This document shows, one piece after another, positions 34,387 to 43,493 of a stretch of 64,000 nt of DNA. Every line of letters starts with the position of its first letter. Position 1 is the stretch's first letter. The DNA comes from Mycoplasma sp. CAG:776 (GTDB lineage: Bacteria > Bacillota_I > Bacilli_A > RF39 > UBA660), in NCBI GenBank assembly GCA_000438195.1, contig FR903066.1, forward strand, positions 63,983 through 127,982, written 5' to 3'. The translations under genes and the position numbers were made by a program. The notes under the pieces were generated by a model. The model was not told the DNA's origin. It searched no databases and saw only the letters and a list, made by a program, of their open reading frames with translations.

Positions 34387-36962
34387 TATTTAGCCTCATA
34401 TAAATCTTTACCAGATGCAATTCCCACTTTAAGAGGAACCGATAACTGAATAACATTTTCCATTACGTTTTTTACAATTTCCGTAACCATTTCTTTTTCT
34501 TCTTCCAAAGTATCAATAACAAGCTCATCATGAATTTGTAAAACCATTTTACTTTTGATATTTTTTTTCTTAAACTCATCAAAAACTAAAACCATAGCTT
34601 TCTTAATAATATCAGCACTTGTTCCTTGAATTGGAGTATTAAGGGCAATTCTCTCTCCACTAGAACGAATCATATAATTACGATTATTAAGTTCTTCAAT
34701 CGTTCTTTTACGGTTAAATAGTGTCCTTACAGAACCATTTTCATAAGCTTCTTTAATAATATTATCCATATAATGTTTAACACCAGGATATAATTCATAA
34801 TATTTATTAATAAATTCTTGAGCCTCTTTACTACTAATATTTAAATTCTCACCTAAACCAAAACCACTAATACCATAAACAATACCAAAAATAACTGCTT
34901 TAGCTGTTGAACGCATAAGTTTAGTAACTTTGCTTTCTTCAACACCATAAATATCCGCTGCCACTTTAGTGTGAATATCCTGATCATTTTGAAAAGCTTG
35001 AATTAATTCTTGAGAACCAGAAATATGAGCAAGAATTCTAAGCTCTATTTGGGAGTAATCAATACTCAAAAATAAATCATTGGTTGGCAAAAAAGCACGC
35101 CTTACTTTTCTTCCTTCTTCTCCTCGAATAGGAATATTTTGTAAATTTGGTTCAACACTAGAAAGCCTACCAGTTCTAGTTAAAGTTTGTTTAAAAATAG
35201 TATGTATTTTTCCATCAGGGAACTTTGCATTTTCCAAACTAGCTGTATAAGTAGAAACAATTTTGCTATAGTTGCGGTAGTCTAAAATAAGATCAATAAT
35301 TGGATGTTTTCCTTGAAGTTTTTGCAATGTACTCGCATCGGTTTTATAACCTTTTTGGGTCTTTTTTCCTATTCCCAAACCAAGTCTTCCAAACAAAACT
35401 TCTCCAAGTTGTTTAGGACTAGCAATATTAAATTCTACCCCCGCCAACTCATATATTTCTTTAGAAATCACTTCTAATTTAGCCTCTGCTTCTTTTTTTA
35501 TTTCATCTAAAATATTGCTATCTACTTTAACACCAAAATATTCCATATCAGCTAAAACTCTAGTTAAAGGCATTTCTATTTCTTGAAATAAAGAAAACAT
35601 CTCTTCAACTTTTAAATTATTAACATAGGTATCCCTTGTATCAAAAATAAAACGCGATTTCAAAACAATGTCTTTTTTTAAACGTTCCTGATCTTCAAAA
35701 CCATTTTTCTTAGCTTCTTCATAGAATAAAACATTAATTCTTTCTGGATGCATTAAAAATGCAATATCATCTTTAGTAAATCCATTCAAAAGATAAGCAG
35801 CAATCATTAAATCATAATTAATACAAGGCAAAACAAGGCTATATCTTCGAAAAACAATATCTAAAGCTTTGGCATTATAAGCATAAATAATCTTATCTTT
35901 CAAAATAGTCTCTAAAAGTTTAAAATGTTCTTCCTTAATAAAGTAATTATGTTCTTTATCACTGATACCAATTCCCAAAACTTTACCTTTATGATAATTT
36001 TCTTGATCAAGTTCAATAAAAATCCCCAATTCATCTCCTAGTTGTAAATTTAAAACATCATCAACTACTTCAAAATTAATATCATCTTTAATAATTTCTG
36101 GACGCTCAAAATTTTTCAAAAGTGAATAAAACTCTAAAGATTCAAAAATATCACCAAGCTCTTTTTCATTTACTCCTAAATAACGAATATCTTCAAAACT
36201 AATATTTAAAGGAACATCTCGATAAATAGTAGCAATTTCTTTACTCATAAAAGCATTATCACGATCAAGTTCTAATTTTTCTTTTGTTTTTCCTTTTATA
36301 GAATCAATATTTTCATAAATACCTTCTAAAGATTCATATTCTTGTAATAATTTTAAAGCTGTTTTTTCCCCTATTCCTTTTACACCTGGAATATTATCTG
36401 ATGAATCACCAGCTAACCCTTTTAAATCAATAATTCTGATGGGTTCAATTCCATAATCTTCTTTAAAAGTATCCGGATTATATTTAATAAAACCTGTTTG
36501 TTTTAAAAGCTTAACATCCACAACTGGACTAATTAACTGTAATAAATCCCGATCACTCGAAATAATAGTTGCATCATATTCTGGATCTAAATCTGCCATC
36601 TTAGCTAAAGTACCTATAATATCATCAGCTTCATAAGGTTCCATTTCTAAATATTTAATTCCCATAGCATCCAATATTTTTCTAGCAATAGGCATTTGCT
36701 TTAACAATTCATCAGGAGTCGCTTGCCTTCCTTCTTTATAGAAATCATATTTTTTCTTTCTAAAATTTTTTCCTATATCAAAAGCAACAGCAATATATTC
36801 TGGCTTTTCTTCATTCATAATCTTATTCATCATTGTCGTAAAACCATATAAAGCATTGGTTGGAAATCCTTTACTATTACGCATAATATTTCCAGAATAT
36901 GCTGTTGCATAAAAACTCCGAAACATTAAATTATTCCCATCTACTAATATAACTCTTTTCAA
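34386..36962 (-). CDS. polA: DNA polymerase I
   Basis: 858 residues. The 5' nuclease (about 1-290: LVDGNNLMFRSFYA, ISSDRDLLQL, GDSSDNIPGVKGIGEKTA), a 3'-5' exonuclease-like middle (about 295-460) and the polymerase (SIDYSQIELRILAH, the O-helix RSTAKAVIFGIVYG, and LQIHDELVID). In the exonuclease the usual DxE is replaced by IFIELD, so proofreading is probably lost, as in several Bacillota. TTG start with AGAGGTGA before it and TATAAT upstream. Heads a three-gene operon. Confidence 0.97.
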   Translation of the reverse strand: MKRVILVDGNNLMFRSFYATAYSGNIMRNSKGFPTNALYGFTTMMNKIMNEEKPEYIAVAFDIGKNFRKKKYDFYKEGRQATPDELLKQMPIARKILDAMGIKYLEMEPYEADDIIGTLAKMADLDPEYDATIISSDRDLLQLISPVVDVKLLKQTGFIKYNPDTFKEDYGIEPIRIIDLKGLAGDSSDNIPGVKGIGEKTALKLLQEYESLEGIYENIDSIKGKTKEKLELDRDNAFMSKEIATIYRDVPLNISFEDIRYLGVNEKELGDIFESLEFYSLLKNFERPEIIKDDINFEVVDDVLNLQLGDELGIFIELDQENYHKGKVLGIGISDKEHNYFIKEEHFKLLETILKDKIIYAYNAKALDIVFRRYSLVLPCINYDLMIAAYLLNGFTKDDIAFLMHPERINVLFYEEAKKNGFEDQERLKKDIVLKSRFIFDTRDTYVNNLKVEEMFSLFQEIEMPLTRVLADMEYFGVKVDSNILDEIKKEAEAKLEVISKEIYELAGVEFNIASPKQLGEVLFGRLGLGIGKKTQKGYKTDASTLQKLQGKHPIIDLILDYRNYSKIVSTYTASLENAKFPDGKIHTIFKQTLTRTGRLSSVEPNLQNIPIRGEEGRKVRRAFLPTNDLFLSIDYSQIELRILAHISGSQELIQAFQNDQDIHTKVAADIYGVEESKVTKLMRSTAKAVIFGIVYGISGFGLGENLNISSKEAQEFINKYYELYPGVKHYMDNIIKEAYENGSVRTLFNRKRTIEELNNRNYMIRSSGERIALNTPIQGTSADIIKKAMVLVFDEFKKKNIKSKMVLQIHDELVIDTLEEEKEMVTEIVKNVMENVIQLSVPLKVGIASGKDLYEAK

Positions 36963-37030
36963 ATTGATTCACCTCTAACTATAATCTTCTAAAAAAATTA
37001 TATCATATTTTCCCAAAAGAAAAAAGAAAC

Positions 37031-37264
37031 TTATCTGCTTCTTTTATCTCTACGAATATATTCTTGAAAAACCTCTTCAAATTGTTGTTTAAAAAAATAA
37101 TTACTCATCATTAAATCCTGCAAACGAGTTCGAAAAAGAATATCCATCTTATATCTTTGCCAAACAGCTAATTTTGCCTCAGGATGAGCCACCAACAATT
37201 CAAAATCTAAAACTTTTAAATGAGGATTTCTAAGTCTGTCTTCATAACTTGGAATAAAATTCAT
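37031..37264 (-). CDS. Small hypothetical protein
   Basis: 77 residues, charged and aromatic (PSYEDRLRNPHLKVLDFELL ... FQEYIRRDKRSR). No membrane segment or known domain recognised. RBS AGAGGTG precedes the ATG. It lies between polA and the AI-2E-type permease on the same strand. Confidence 0.65.
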   Translation of the reverse strand: MNFIPSYEDRLRNPHLKVLDFELLVAHPEAKLAVWQRYKMDILFRTRLQDLMMSNYFFKQQFEEVFQEYIRRDKRSR

Positions 37265-37295
37265 ACCTTACACCTCTGATCAATAAAATATTTTA

Positions 37296-38438
37296 TCATG
37301 AAATCTTCTTTTTAGCTAATATTTTTTTACTATTCTTCGCCTCAATTCGATAATTTACATCAGTAGCTAAAATGCTATAACAAATAGATGCAACTGGAAC
37401 ACTGATAAGCATACCTACAACTCCAGCTAAACTAGCTCCAATAGTAACTGCTACAAATACCCAAATTCCTGGTAACCCAACAGATTTACCAACAACTTTG
37501 GGGTAAATAAGATTTCCCTCAAACTGTTGTAAAACAAGAATAAAGATAATAAAAATGAGAGCTTTAATAGGACTTACCATAAAAATTAAAAATGCTCCTA
37601 CAATAGTACCAATAAATGCTCCATAAACAGGAATTAAAGCTGTAACACCAATAAGTACAGAAATAGTTGCAGCATAAGGAATACCCAAGATTAACATTCC
37701 AATAAAACATAATACTCCAATAATAACTGCCTCTAAACACTGTCCACTAACAAAATTAGCACAAATTTTATTAGATAATTTACAAATTTCTTGAATCTTA
37801 CCCACTCTTTTCATTGGAAGATAAGCTTTTAAAACTTTATTTACTTGATACAACAGTTTTTCTTTTTGAACCAATAAATAAATAGCAAACACAACAGCAA
37901 TAACAAAATTAACTAAAACGGTAATTACATTAGAAGCAACACCCAAAGTAACCTCTAATATTTGATCTCCATTATTCTTAATAAATTCTATAGCCGTATT
38001 TCCAAAATCTTTTAACCCCTCTTCAATATTTTGAATCATACTAGGATCCACATTAAAATAATGTAATAAATCTTTAACATTCTCTTCATACATAGGCATA
38101 TTATCAACAAATAAATCTACTGTATTTTTAAGTTGAGGAATAATAAGTAATAATAAAACAATAATAAAAGTAAAAATAATAGCTAAAGATAAAACCAAAC
38201 TAATAGTTCTTTTACTTTTATCTTTCATTTTAACTTTATTAAGAAGCTTCTTTTCAATCAAATGAATTAAAATATTAAGAACAAAAGCAATAACAATTCC
38301 CAATATAAAAGGCATAAGTAAATGAATCAAAAATCCTAAAAAACTCCATATCTCTTTAATATGAATAAAGACAAATATCAAAACAATCGTAAATAAAATA
38401 ATTTTTAATATTTCTTTTTTATTATCTTTTGTTATCAA
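37296..38438 (-). CDS. AI-2E family transporter (PerM/YdbI type)
   Basis: 380 residues, about eight membrane helices: three N-terminal helices, a 60-residue soluble loop (LFVDNMPMYEENVKDLLHYF), then a helical block with LIGVTALIPVYGAFIGTIVG and LQQFEGNLIYPKVVGKSVGL, both signatures of the family. Members include Na+/H+ antiporters and exporters of unknown cargo; the AI-2 label is historical. TTG start with GGTGATG before it. Confidence 0.9.
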   Translation of the reverse strand: MITKDNKKEILKIILFTIVLIFVFIHIKEIWSFLGFLIHLLMPFILGIVIAFVLNILIHLIEKKLLNKVKMKDKSKRTISLVLSLAIIFTFIIVLLLLIIPQLKNTVDLFVDNMPMYEENVKDLLHYFNVDPSMIQNIEEGLKDFGNTAIEFIKNNGDQILEVTLGVASNVITVLVNFVIAVVFAIYLLVQKEKLLYQVNKVLKAYLPMKRVGKIQEICKLSNKICANFVSGQCLEAVIIGVLCFIGMLILGIPYAATISVLIGVTALIPVYGAFIGTIVGAFLIFMVSPIKALIFIIFILVLQQFEGNLIYPKVVGKSVGLPGIWVFVAVTIGASLAGVVGMLISVPVASICYSILATDVNYRIEAKNSKKILAKKKIS

Positions 38439-38516
38439 ATTACATCACCACTAATATTATAATATAAAGAAAACAAAAAAGAAATGCTTAAAAGAAAAAA
38501 TGAATCAAATGATTCA

Positions 38517-38942
38517 TCAATAGTCTTCATTAATGCTATCAATAAACTCAACTTGTTCATCAACAACACTTCTAAGTCTTCTTTTAAATATAACAACTCT
38601 TCTTTTTAAAGTCTCAGCGTCTTGCTCTATTTTATCAGCTTTCAAAAGAGCGTCATTAACAATTCTCGAAGCATTTCTTCTCGCATCTTCAATAACGCCT
38701 TTCGCTTCATCTCTCGCTACTCTCTTAATTTGATTAGAAGCATCTTCTGCAACAACTAAAGCCCGATTAAGAGTATTTTCCATATTCTGATATTTTTCTA
38801 AATCTTTTTTTAATCTTTCTATTTCTTCATCTTGATGTTTCAATTTATTTAACATAGACTCATACTCTTGCGTAACCTCATGAACAAAGTTATTTACCTC
38901 TATCTTATTATAGCCATTTAAACTCGAATTAAACTTTCTCAA
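38517..38942 (-). CDS. divIVA: DivIVA-family cell division protein
   Basis: 141 residues, TTG start behind GAGGTGAGG. The N-terminal lipid-binding signature is modified (FNSSLNGYNKIEVNNFVHEV; family G-Y-x-x-x-E-V-x-x-F), then an almost continuous coiled coil to residue 110. DivIVA proteins bind curved membrane at septa and poles. It follows sepF by 32 bases, as in the usual division cluster. Confidence 0.85.
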   Translation of the reverse strand: MRKFNSSLNGYNKIEVNNFVHEVTQEYESMLNKLKHQDEEIERLKKDLEKYQNMENTLNRALVVAEDASNQIKRVARDEAKGVIEDARRNASRIVNDALLKADKIEQDAETLKRRVVIFKRRLRSVVDEQVEFIDSINEDY

Positions 38943-38974
38943 AAGAGCCTCACCTCGACAAACTTACTCTTATT

Positions 38975-39382
38975 TTACCATTCTTCTTCAACATCTGCTT
39001 TATTTTTTTCAGATTCATCAGAAATTTTTCCCTGAACATTAACATTTTTCGGTGTACAAAGATATATTCCCACCCCAATTTTTTGCATTGTACCTCCAAT
39101 TGCATAAATACAACCACTTAAAAAATCTATAATTCTTTTTGCTTGATCAGAAGTAACTCTTTTCAAATTCACAACTACGCTATTACGATTCTTTAAATGA
39201 TCTGCTATTTGTTGTGATTCAGAATAAGCTCGTGGTTCTAATAATATCATTTTATTCCCAGACTTATCTGCTTCTGCTAAAGCATCAGCTTCACTAATAT
39301 TATAAAACTCATCTTCTGTTCCAGTCAAAGTCTCATCATCATCTACATCTTTAAAAAGACTTTTAAATTTACCTAGAGCCAT
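38975..39382 (-). CDS. sepF: Cell division protein SepF
   Basis: 135 residues. An N-terminal amphipathic helix (MALGKFKSLF) for membrane binding, a short acidic linker and the SepF core (MILLEPRAYSESQQIADHLK, NRNSVVVNLKRV, IDFLSGCIYAIGG). SepF anchors FtsZ to the membrane. RBS GGAGGAG and a good promoter just upstream; operon with divIVA. Confidence 0.95.
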   Translation of the reverse strand: MALGKFKSLFKDVDDDETLTGTEDEFYNISEADALAEADKSGNKMILLEPRAYSESQQIADHLKNRNSVVVNLKRVTSDQAKRIIDFLSGCIYAIGGTMQKIGVGIYLCTPKNVNVQGKISDESEKNKADVEEEW

Positions 39383-39415
39383 TATGCACTCCTCCTATTA
39401 TTAAATTACTATTTT

Positions 39416-39444
39416 ATTCTATCAAATATTTAGAAAGAATGCAA
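39416..39444 (-). promoter_or_regulatory. Promoter of sepF-divIVA
   Basis: TTGCAT (39439-39444), 17-base spacer, TAGAAT (39416-39421). The -35 lies within a hairpin AGAATGC-AA-GCATTCT (39436-39451) that could also end the upstream transcript. Confidence 0.65.
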
Positions 39445-39471
39445 GCATTCTACCATTAAAAAATGTTCAAA

Positions 39472-39759
39472 TTATAGATATTCCATAATTTGAACATTCT
39501 TAGCTAATTTAGATACCAAATCTTTTTGATCATATTTATTAAATATTTCTACAAAATTACTATTATCCATCAAGAACATATCATGGTAACGAACAAATAT
39601 TTCTGTTAAATTAGTAACTCCCATATCATTTAAATATTCTAAATTTTTAGAAACCAATTTTTTATGAGCTTCCAATTCTTTAATTAGAGCACTAGTTGAA
39701 TTTTCTTTTAAAGCTTCAATATCTTTTTTCTCAAATCCAAATTTTTCTAAAAATTTCAC
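39472..39759 (-). CDS. Small helical protein of unknown function
   Basis: 95 residues, predicted mostly helical (FEKKDIEALKENSTSALIKE ... KYDQKDLVSKLAKNV). GTG start overlapping the previous gene's TGA. The YLNDMG and YHDMFL..N segments resemble units at the C-terminus of the 40528-41694 protein, so the two may share a repeated helical fold. No known family recognised. Confidence 0.65.
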   Translation of the reverse strand: MKFLEKFGFEKKDIEALKENSTSALIKELEAHKKLVSKNLEYLNDMGVTNLTEIFVRYHDMFLMDNSNFVEIFNKYDQKDLVSKLAKNVQIMEYL

Positions 39760-40514
39760 GCTATCCCTCTTTTCTCTTGTTCTTGTAATTCATCAGGACA
39801 AGCCTCTAAAATCATCTCTCTTAAAGATTCCATCTCAGGAGTAACATCTAATCCTTCAAACATAACACCATCTACCACATCTTTAAGAGGTAAAAAATGA
39901 TATTCTTTTCTTGAAAGAGAACCAATTACTTTGTTTACTATATTATCAACTATAACCGGTAAATTATTATTAGTAGGGTTTTGTAAAATCAAATAATTCA
40001 AATTTTTTACAATACTATTATATACTTGTCTATCCTCAGGATCTAAAACTGATAAGCGATCTTCTTCACGTTCTATTTCTTGAGCAGTCTTTATTGAACT
40101 CATAGGCTTATGTGAACTATATAAGGCAAAGGCTGAAGAATCTTCTAATTCTTTAATAAAAGTATTATCTTCATTTAAATAAACTAAGTTATTAGCCATA
40201 CAAAACTTTACTTTTTCTAAAAATCCCCTTTTAAAAGATACTGGTCTTAAATTATAATTAAAAATATCCTTTAAACCAAGTTCATTAATTTCATCTAAAA
40301 CAGCCCCAAGCTCTGCAACTTCTTTTTCATTCATGGTAAACATCTTCAAAAATTCTCCTGGAACTGCATCTAAAGAATAACCATGACTAACAAACTTATT
40401 CTTAATATCCATAGCAATATTCTCTTGAGCTTTATGAATTGCTATCAAATATTTAGTTAATAAAACACCTTCCTCAGTTTTAATTCCCATATCCATAAAT
40501 TTCTTAAATTCCAT
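39756..40514 (-). CDS. Hypothetical protein of the three-gene cluster upstream of sepF
   Basis: 252 residues, soluble, helical (MEFKKFMDMGIKTEEGVLLT...). No domain recognised. RBS GGGAGG. It is 13 bases after the coiled-coil gene and overlaps the next gene by GTGA, so the three are co-translated. Consistent placement before sepF-divIVA suggests a structural or cell-cycle role, but nothing in the sequence proves this. Confidence 0.65.
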   Translation of the reverse strand: MEFKKFMDMGIKTEEGVLLTKYLIAIHKAQENIAMDIKNKFVSHGYSLDAVPGEFLKMFTMNEKEVAELGAVLDEINELGLKDIFNYNLRPVSFKRGFLEKVKFCMANNLVYLNEDNTFIKELEDSSAFALYSSHKPMSSIKTAQEIEREEDRLSVLDPEDRQVYNSIVKNLNYLILQNPTNNNLPVIVDNIVNKVIGSLSRKEYHFLPLKDVVDGVMFEGLDVTPEMESLREMILEACPDELQEQEKRGIA

Positions 40515-40527
40515 ATTCTAAACCTCC

Positions 40528-41694
40528 CTAATAAGCCATAAGTGGAACTTTCTTTGGGTCCAAGCCACTATTTTGTAATAAAAGAATTGCTTTATCTAAT
40601 CCTTTATAATCATATTTAGTAAGAACGGTTGGATTAAGATAAATATCTAAAGCACTTTTACCAATACGAAGCAAACGATCAACTTTAGCTTCTAACTCTC
40701 TATCATAAATAAGATTAATATGATCAGCAAATATATCCAAACTCAAATCATTTTCTTTAAAAATATTAATATTTCTTCTAATAACTTTTTCATTAAAATG
40801 ATCTAAAATTTGATCTAAATCACTTGTCGTATAATCTAAATAATCAAGGCCAATATCATTAAATAAATCTATTAAATCTTCACGATCAAATTTCTTTTGA
40901 ACAACTGGCTCAACAACTTCTTTAACCTCTACTGGTTCTTGAACATTTTCCTCTTCTTTTGCTGGTTCTTCTTTTACTAAAATTTCCTCTACTTTTTGAA
41001 CAGTTTCTTCTTGATTTCTAGCTTCTTGCATTACTTCACTAATAGATTTTTTCTCTGATTCTTTAATCTTTGCATCATAATCATATAAAGCATCTTCAGG
41101 GAACATTAAAATTTTAGCAGCTTCTCTAGTCTCTTCTTCTGATAAATCAAATTGTTCAAGCAAAGAAGTAATAGAATCTCTTGTAATATTAATATTACCA
41201 GCTAAAGCAAGTTCAAAGTACTCATTTAATTTTTCTTGATTAGCAACAGCCGCATCTCTACGAATACCAATTTCTTCAATTGTCGTAATTGCACTATTCA
41301 TTTCTTCTTCCACTTTAACTAACTCTTCTTTACTAGACTTAATATCATCATTTACACTTTCAATTGTTTCAGGCAAAGAACTATCTAATCTTTCCACTAA
41401 AGCTTCGGGATCAAAATTAATATGTAAACGATCAATAACTGTTTCAAAAGACTTCTTATCAATTCCCTTTAAAACTTCTATTAATTTTTTTCCTTGTTCA
41501 CTTAAATTTTTACTATCAGCTTCAAGTCCAGCAATTTTCTCTTGTAAAGCAGCCTTTTCAGCAGTAGTTCTCTCTTTCGTTTCCTCTGCTTTCTGATGAG
41601 CACTTTCCATCTCTTTAAATACCACACTATCACTGCCACGTAGATTATATAATTTATCAAGAAGTCTTGTAACCTCTGGAGATAATATTTTCAT
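40528..41694 (-). CDS. Coiled-coil protein of unknown function
   Basis: 388 residues from the ATG at 41694 (AAGGAG eight bases before it). Residues about 15-160 form a long coiled coil (EETKERTTAEKAALQEKIAG), residues about 225-270 an acidic linker with VxEPV repeats, and the last 120 residues a helical domain (EDLIDLFNDIGLDYL ... LLRIGKSALDIYLNP). Rod-linker-domain architecture resembles cytoskeletal or adaptor proteins. First gene of a three-gene operon with a well-formed promoter. Confidence 0.65.
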   Translation of the reverse strand: MKILSPEVTRLLDKLYNLRGSDSVVFKEMESAHQKAEETKERTTAEKAALQEKIAGLEADSKNLSEQGKKLIEVLKGIDKKSFETVIDRLHINFDPEALVERLDSSLPETIESVNDDIKSSKEELVKVEEEMNSAITTIEEIGIRRDAAVANQEKLNEYFELALAGNINITRDSITSLLEQFDLSEEETREAAKILMFPEDALYDYDAKIKESEKKSISEVMQEARNQEETVQKVEEILVKEEPAKEEENVQEPVEVKEVVEPVVQKKFDREDLIDLFNDIGLDYLDYTTSDLDQILDHFNEKVIRRNINIFKENDLSLDIFADHINLIYDRELEAKVDRLLRIGKSALDIYLNPTVLTKYDYKGLDKAILLLQNSGLDPKKVPLMAY

Positions 41695-41712
41695 AACCAA
41701 CACTCCTTATTC

Positions 41713-41815
41713 TGTAAACAATTATAACAAACCATAAAGCAAATGTAAACCACTTTTTTTAAGATTTAAAAAGCAAAGACTAGAAAAAAAATAAATAGTA
41801 AACAAAATGTAAACA
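41713..41815 (-). promoter_or_regulatory. Promoter of the coiled-coil operon with four TGTTTAC-type repeats
   Basis: TTTACA (41744-41749), 17 bases, TATAAT (41721-41726). The hexamer GTTTAC occurs four times in the same orientation (41714, 41745, 41798, 41809); one copy overlaps the -35, one lies after the -10, and two are 11 bases apart upstream. Possible activator or repressor sites. Confidence 0.6.
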
Positions 41816-41824
41816 ATAACAAAT

Positions 41825-42601
41825 CTATTTATTTCTCTCCATATCATAATCTCTCTTATTCCAAATTTGCTCTGGTATTAACAACATCTTTAATTTTGCA
41901 TAAGTTTTATCTTCACTAACAAAAACATCTATGACTTTAAATAAACTAGAACTATTAATTAAAAATTCCCATTGCTTAGAAGAATAACTAAGTTCTTCAT
42001 CAGCTAAAAGTATTCCATCATCGCTACCACTAGGTATGTAATATTCAATCAATATATTCGCCTTATCACTCCAACTAGATTGCTCATAATAAAAACATTT
42101 TTCCTGAAGTAAACTAGTACTAGTAAAAGCAGATGCATAATAATATTGATCCTTCATATAAATCAAATCTTCAATTGTGGTAATCTGATAGTCATAAAAA
42201 GAACGAATACTAACTCCTCGATAACTAATGATTCCAATCGGTAATTTTACAGCCTGATAAATCGCCTTTCTCATCTGTTCTGCTAAAATATATGATTGTT
42301 TTTTTATATCATCAGTTAAGCGACCATTAATTTCATAATCCCATACCCTTCGCAATAATGAGTTTATTTTTCTAAATTCTAATCCAGTATAGCCCTTTAA
42401 AACTTGCTTATCTTCATCACTTAATACTTCCTTATACTCACTAATAAAATTACCTAGTGTTGTTAAAATATCTTTTTCATCTTTAAAAATATAATAATTC
42501 TCTTTCAACTTTTCAGCTACATAACACTTAACTACCTCTTCATTATCTGTTCCTACATACTGTAATATATAATCAATATCATAATTTCTACCCTTATTCA
42601 T
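41825..42601 (-). CDS. ADP-ribosyltransferase-like protein (R-STS-QxE)
   Basis: 258 residues from the ATG at 42601, with GGGAG before it and TATAAT (42618-42623) within the longer frame. It resembles the ADPrib_exo_Tox family: LKGYTGLEFRKINSLLRR (about 68-85), Arg128 in SYRGVS, the STS motif at 161-163 (AFTSTSLL), and Gln210-x-Glu212 in SSKQWEFLI, followed by LFKVID. QxE rather than ExE occurs in C3-like enzymes. No signal peptide or membrane helix is seen, so export, if any, is by another route. It has its own promoter, shielded by an upstream terminator. Substrate unknown; no immunity gene recognised. Confidence 0.72.
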   Translation of the reverse strand: MNKGRNYDIDYILQYVGTDNEEVVKCYVAEKLKENYYIFKDEKDILTTLGNFISEYKEVLSDEDKQVLKGYTGLEFRKINSLLRRVWDYEINGRLTDDIKKQSYILAEQMRKAIYQAVKLPIGIISYRGVSIRSFYDYQITTIEDLIYMKDQYYYASAFTSTSLLQEKCFYYEQSSWSDKANILIEYYIPSGSDDGILLADEELSYSSKQWEFLINSSSLFKVIDVFVSEDKTYAKLKMLLIPEQIWNKRDYDMERNK

Positions 42602-42647
42602 AACATCTCCCATAATAATTATACAATATTTTTCCAAATCAGCAAAC

Positions 42648-42667
42648 AAAAAGGAGCTTTTGCTCCT
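42648..42667 (-). terminator. Terminator upstream of the ADP-ribosyltransferase gene
   Basis: AGGAGC-AAAA-GCTCCT on the minus strand followed by TTTTTG. It would stop readthrough from the right before the next promoter. Confidence 0.65.
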
Positions 42668-42706
42668 GTGTAGTTTGTCTGTTTTTGCTTTAAAAAAAAT
42701 TAAATT

Positions 42707-43315
42707 TCGTACTTAGTACCAAATAGTCTTTTATTTATAAAAAAGGAGTATGCTTATACCCTTTATACTTCTTTGAATAAACCTCAACTTAATTTTATTG
42801 GTGATTTCTTCTCTTCTTTACTTTCCTCTAACTCTGTCAATTTTGATGATATTGCTCTTTCCCTTTTATCTATTTATCCTGATAATCAATTAGAGTCTTT
42901 ATGTAGAAGAATTTCTAACTTTTTAAATAATTATTATTATTCTTATCATAATCTATTTGATAGACTCATTATTCATATCTTACCTAATTATAATGTTAAA
43001 CATGATAATAATCGTGTTTTTATTTCTTTTAATTACATATTTGTAAAAGATAAATTTACTACCTTTTTGTTGAGTATTAAAGATAGTTTATCAAATATTC
43101 ACAATTTATTAAAGTCTATTGTTCCCTTAATTAATATTGTTTGGCTCTCTAATCGTTGGTTTGGTAACTTATTTTCTCTCTTTAATTTTATTGATCAAAA
43201 ACTAAAAGATTCTTTTATTTTTCGTTGTAAAGATAATTTTAAGGTATTATTCTATTTTGAAAAAGAAAAACGTAAAATCTGGTGTTCTATTCATGATTTA
43301 CCTCAATCTCTATGA
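42707..43315 (+). pseudogene. Truncated, mutated DDE transposase (IS4-like)
   Basis: An open frame of about 200 codons without a proper start; the nearest RBS-ATG (GGAGTATG at 42748) is in another frame. It contains LNKPQLNFIGDFFSSLL, ISFNYIFVKDKFTTFLLSIK and IVWLSNRWFGNLFSLFNFID followed by FIFRCKDNFKVLFY, the middle of IS4-type transposases. The second catalytic Asp (normally DRWFGN) is Asn here. It stops before the catalytic Glu region. Its T-rich coding pattern is unlike neighbouring genes. Dead relic. Confidence 0.65.
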
Positions 43316-43340
43316 TATCTAATCAATATATTTTTCATGA

Positions 43341-43370
43341 AAAAAATACCACAACAAAGTTGTGGCTTTT
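43341..43370. terminator. Bidirectional hairpin terminator
   Basis: CCACAAC-AAA-GTTGTGG (43349-43365) with T run on the minus side (43341-43346) and CTTTT on the plus side. It ends the surface-protein operon. Nothing else is seen in 43371-43493. Confidence 0.7.
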
Positions 43371-43493
43371 CACGTGTAATAAATACTATATTTTTGAATA
43401 AAAGAATGATAATTTTTAATGGGCACACTTTTAAGTATTAAAACACCCACTTTTTATTAGGTTTCACCTAGATTTGTCGAAAATTGTCAGGAC

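Noticed and set aside
43316..43493. Template repeat for a diversity-generating retroelement next to the variable-looking tail
   Set aside because: The intergenic DNA is AT-rich and does not resemble the 43498-43700 segment; if a template exists it is outside this window.
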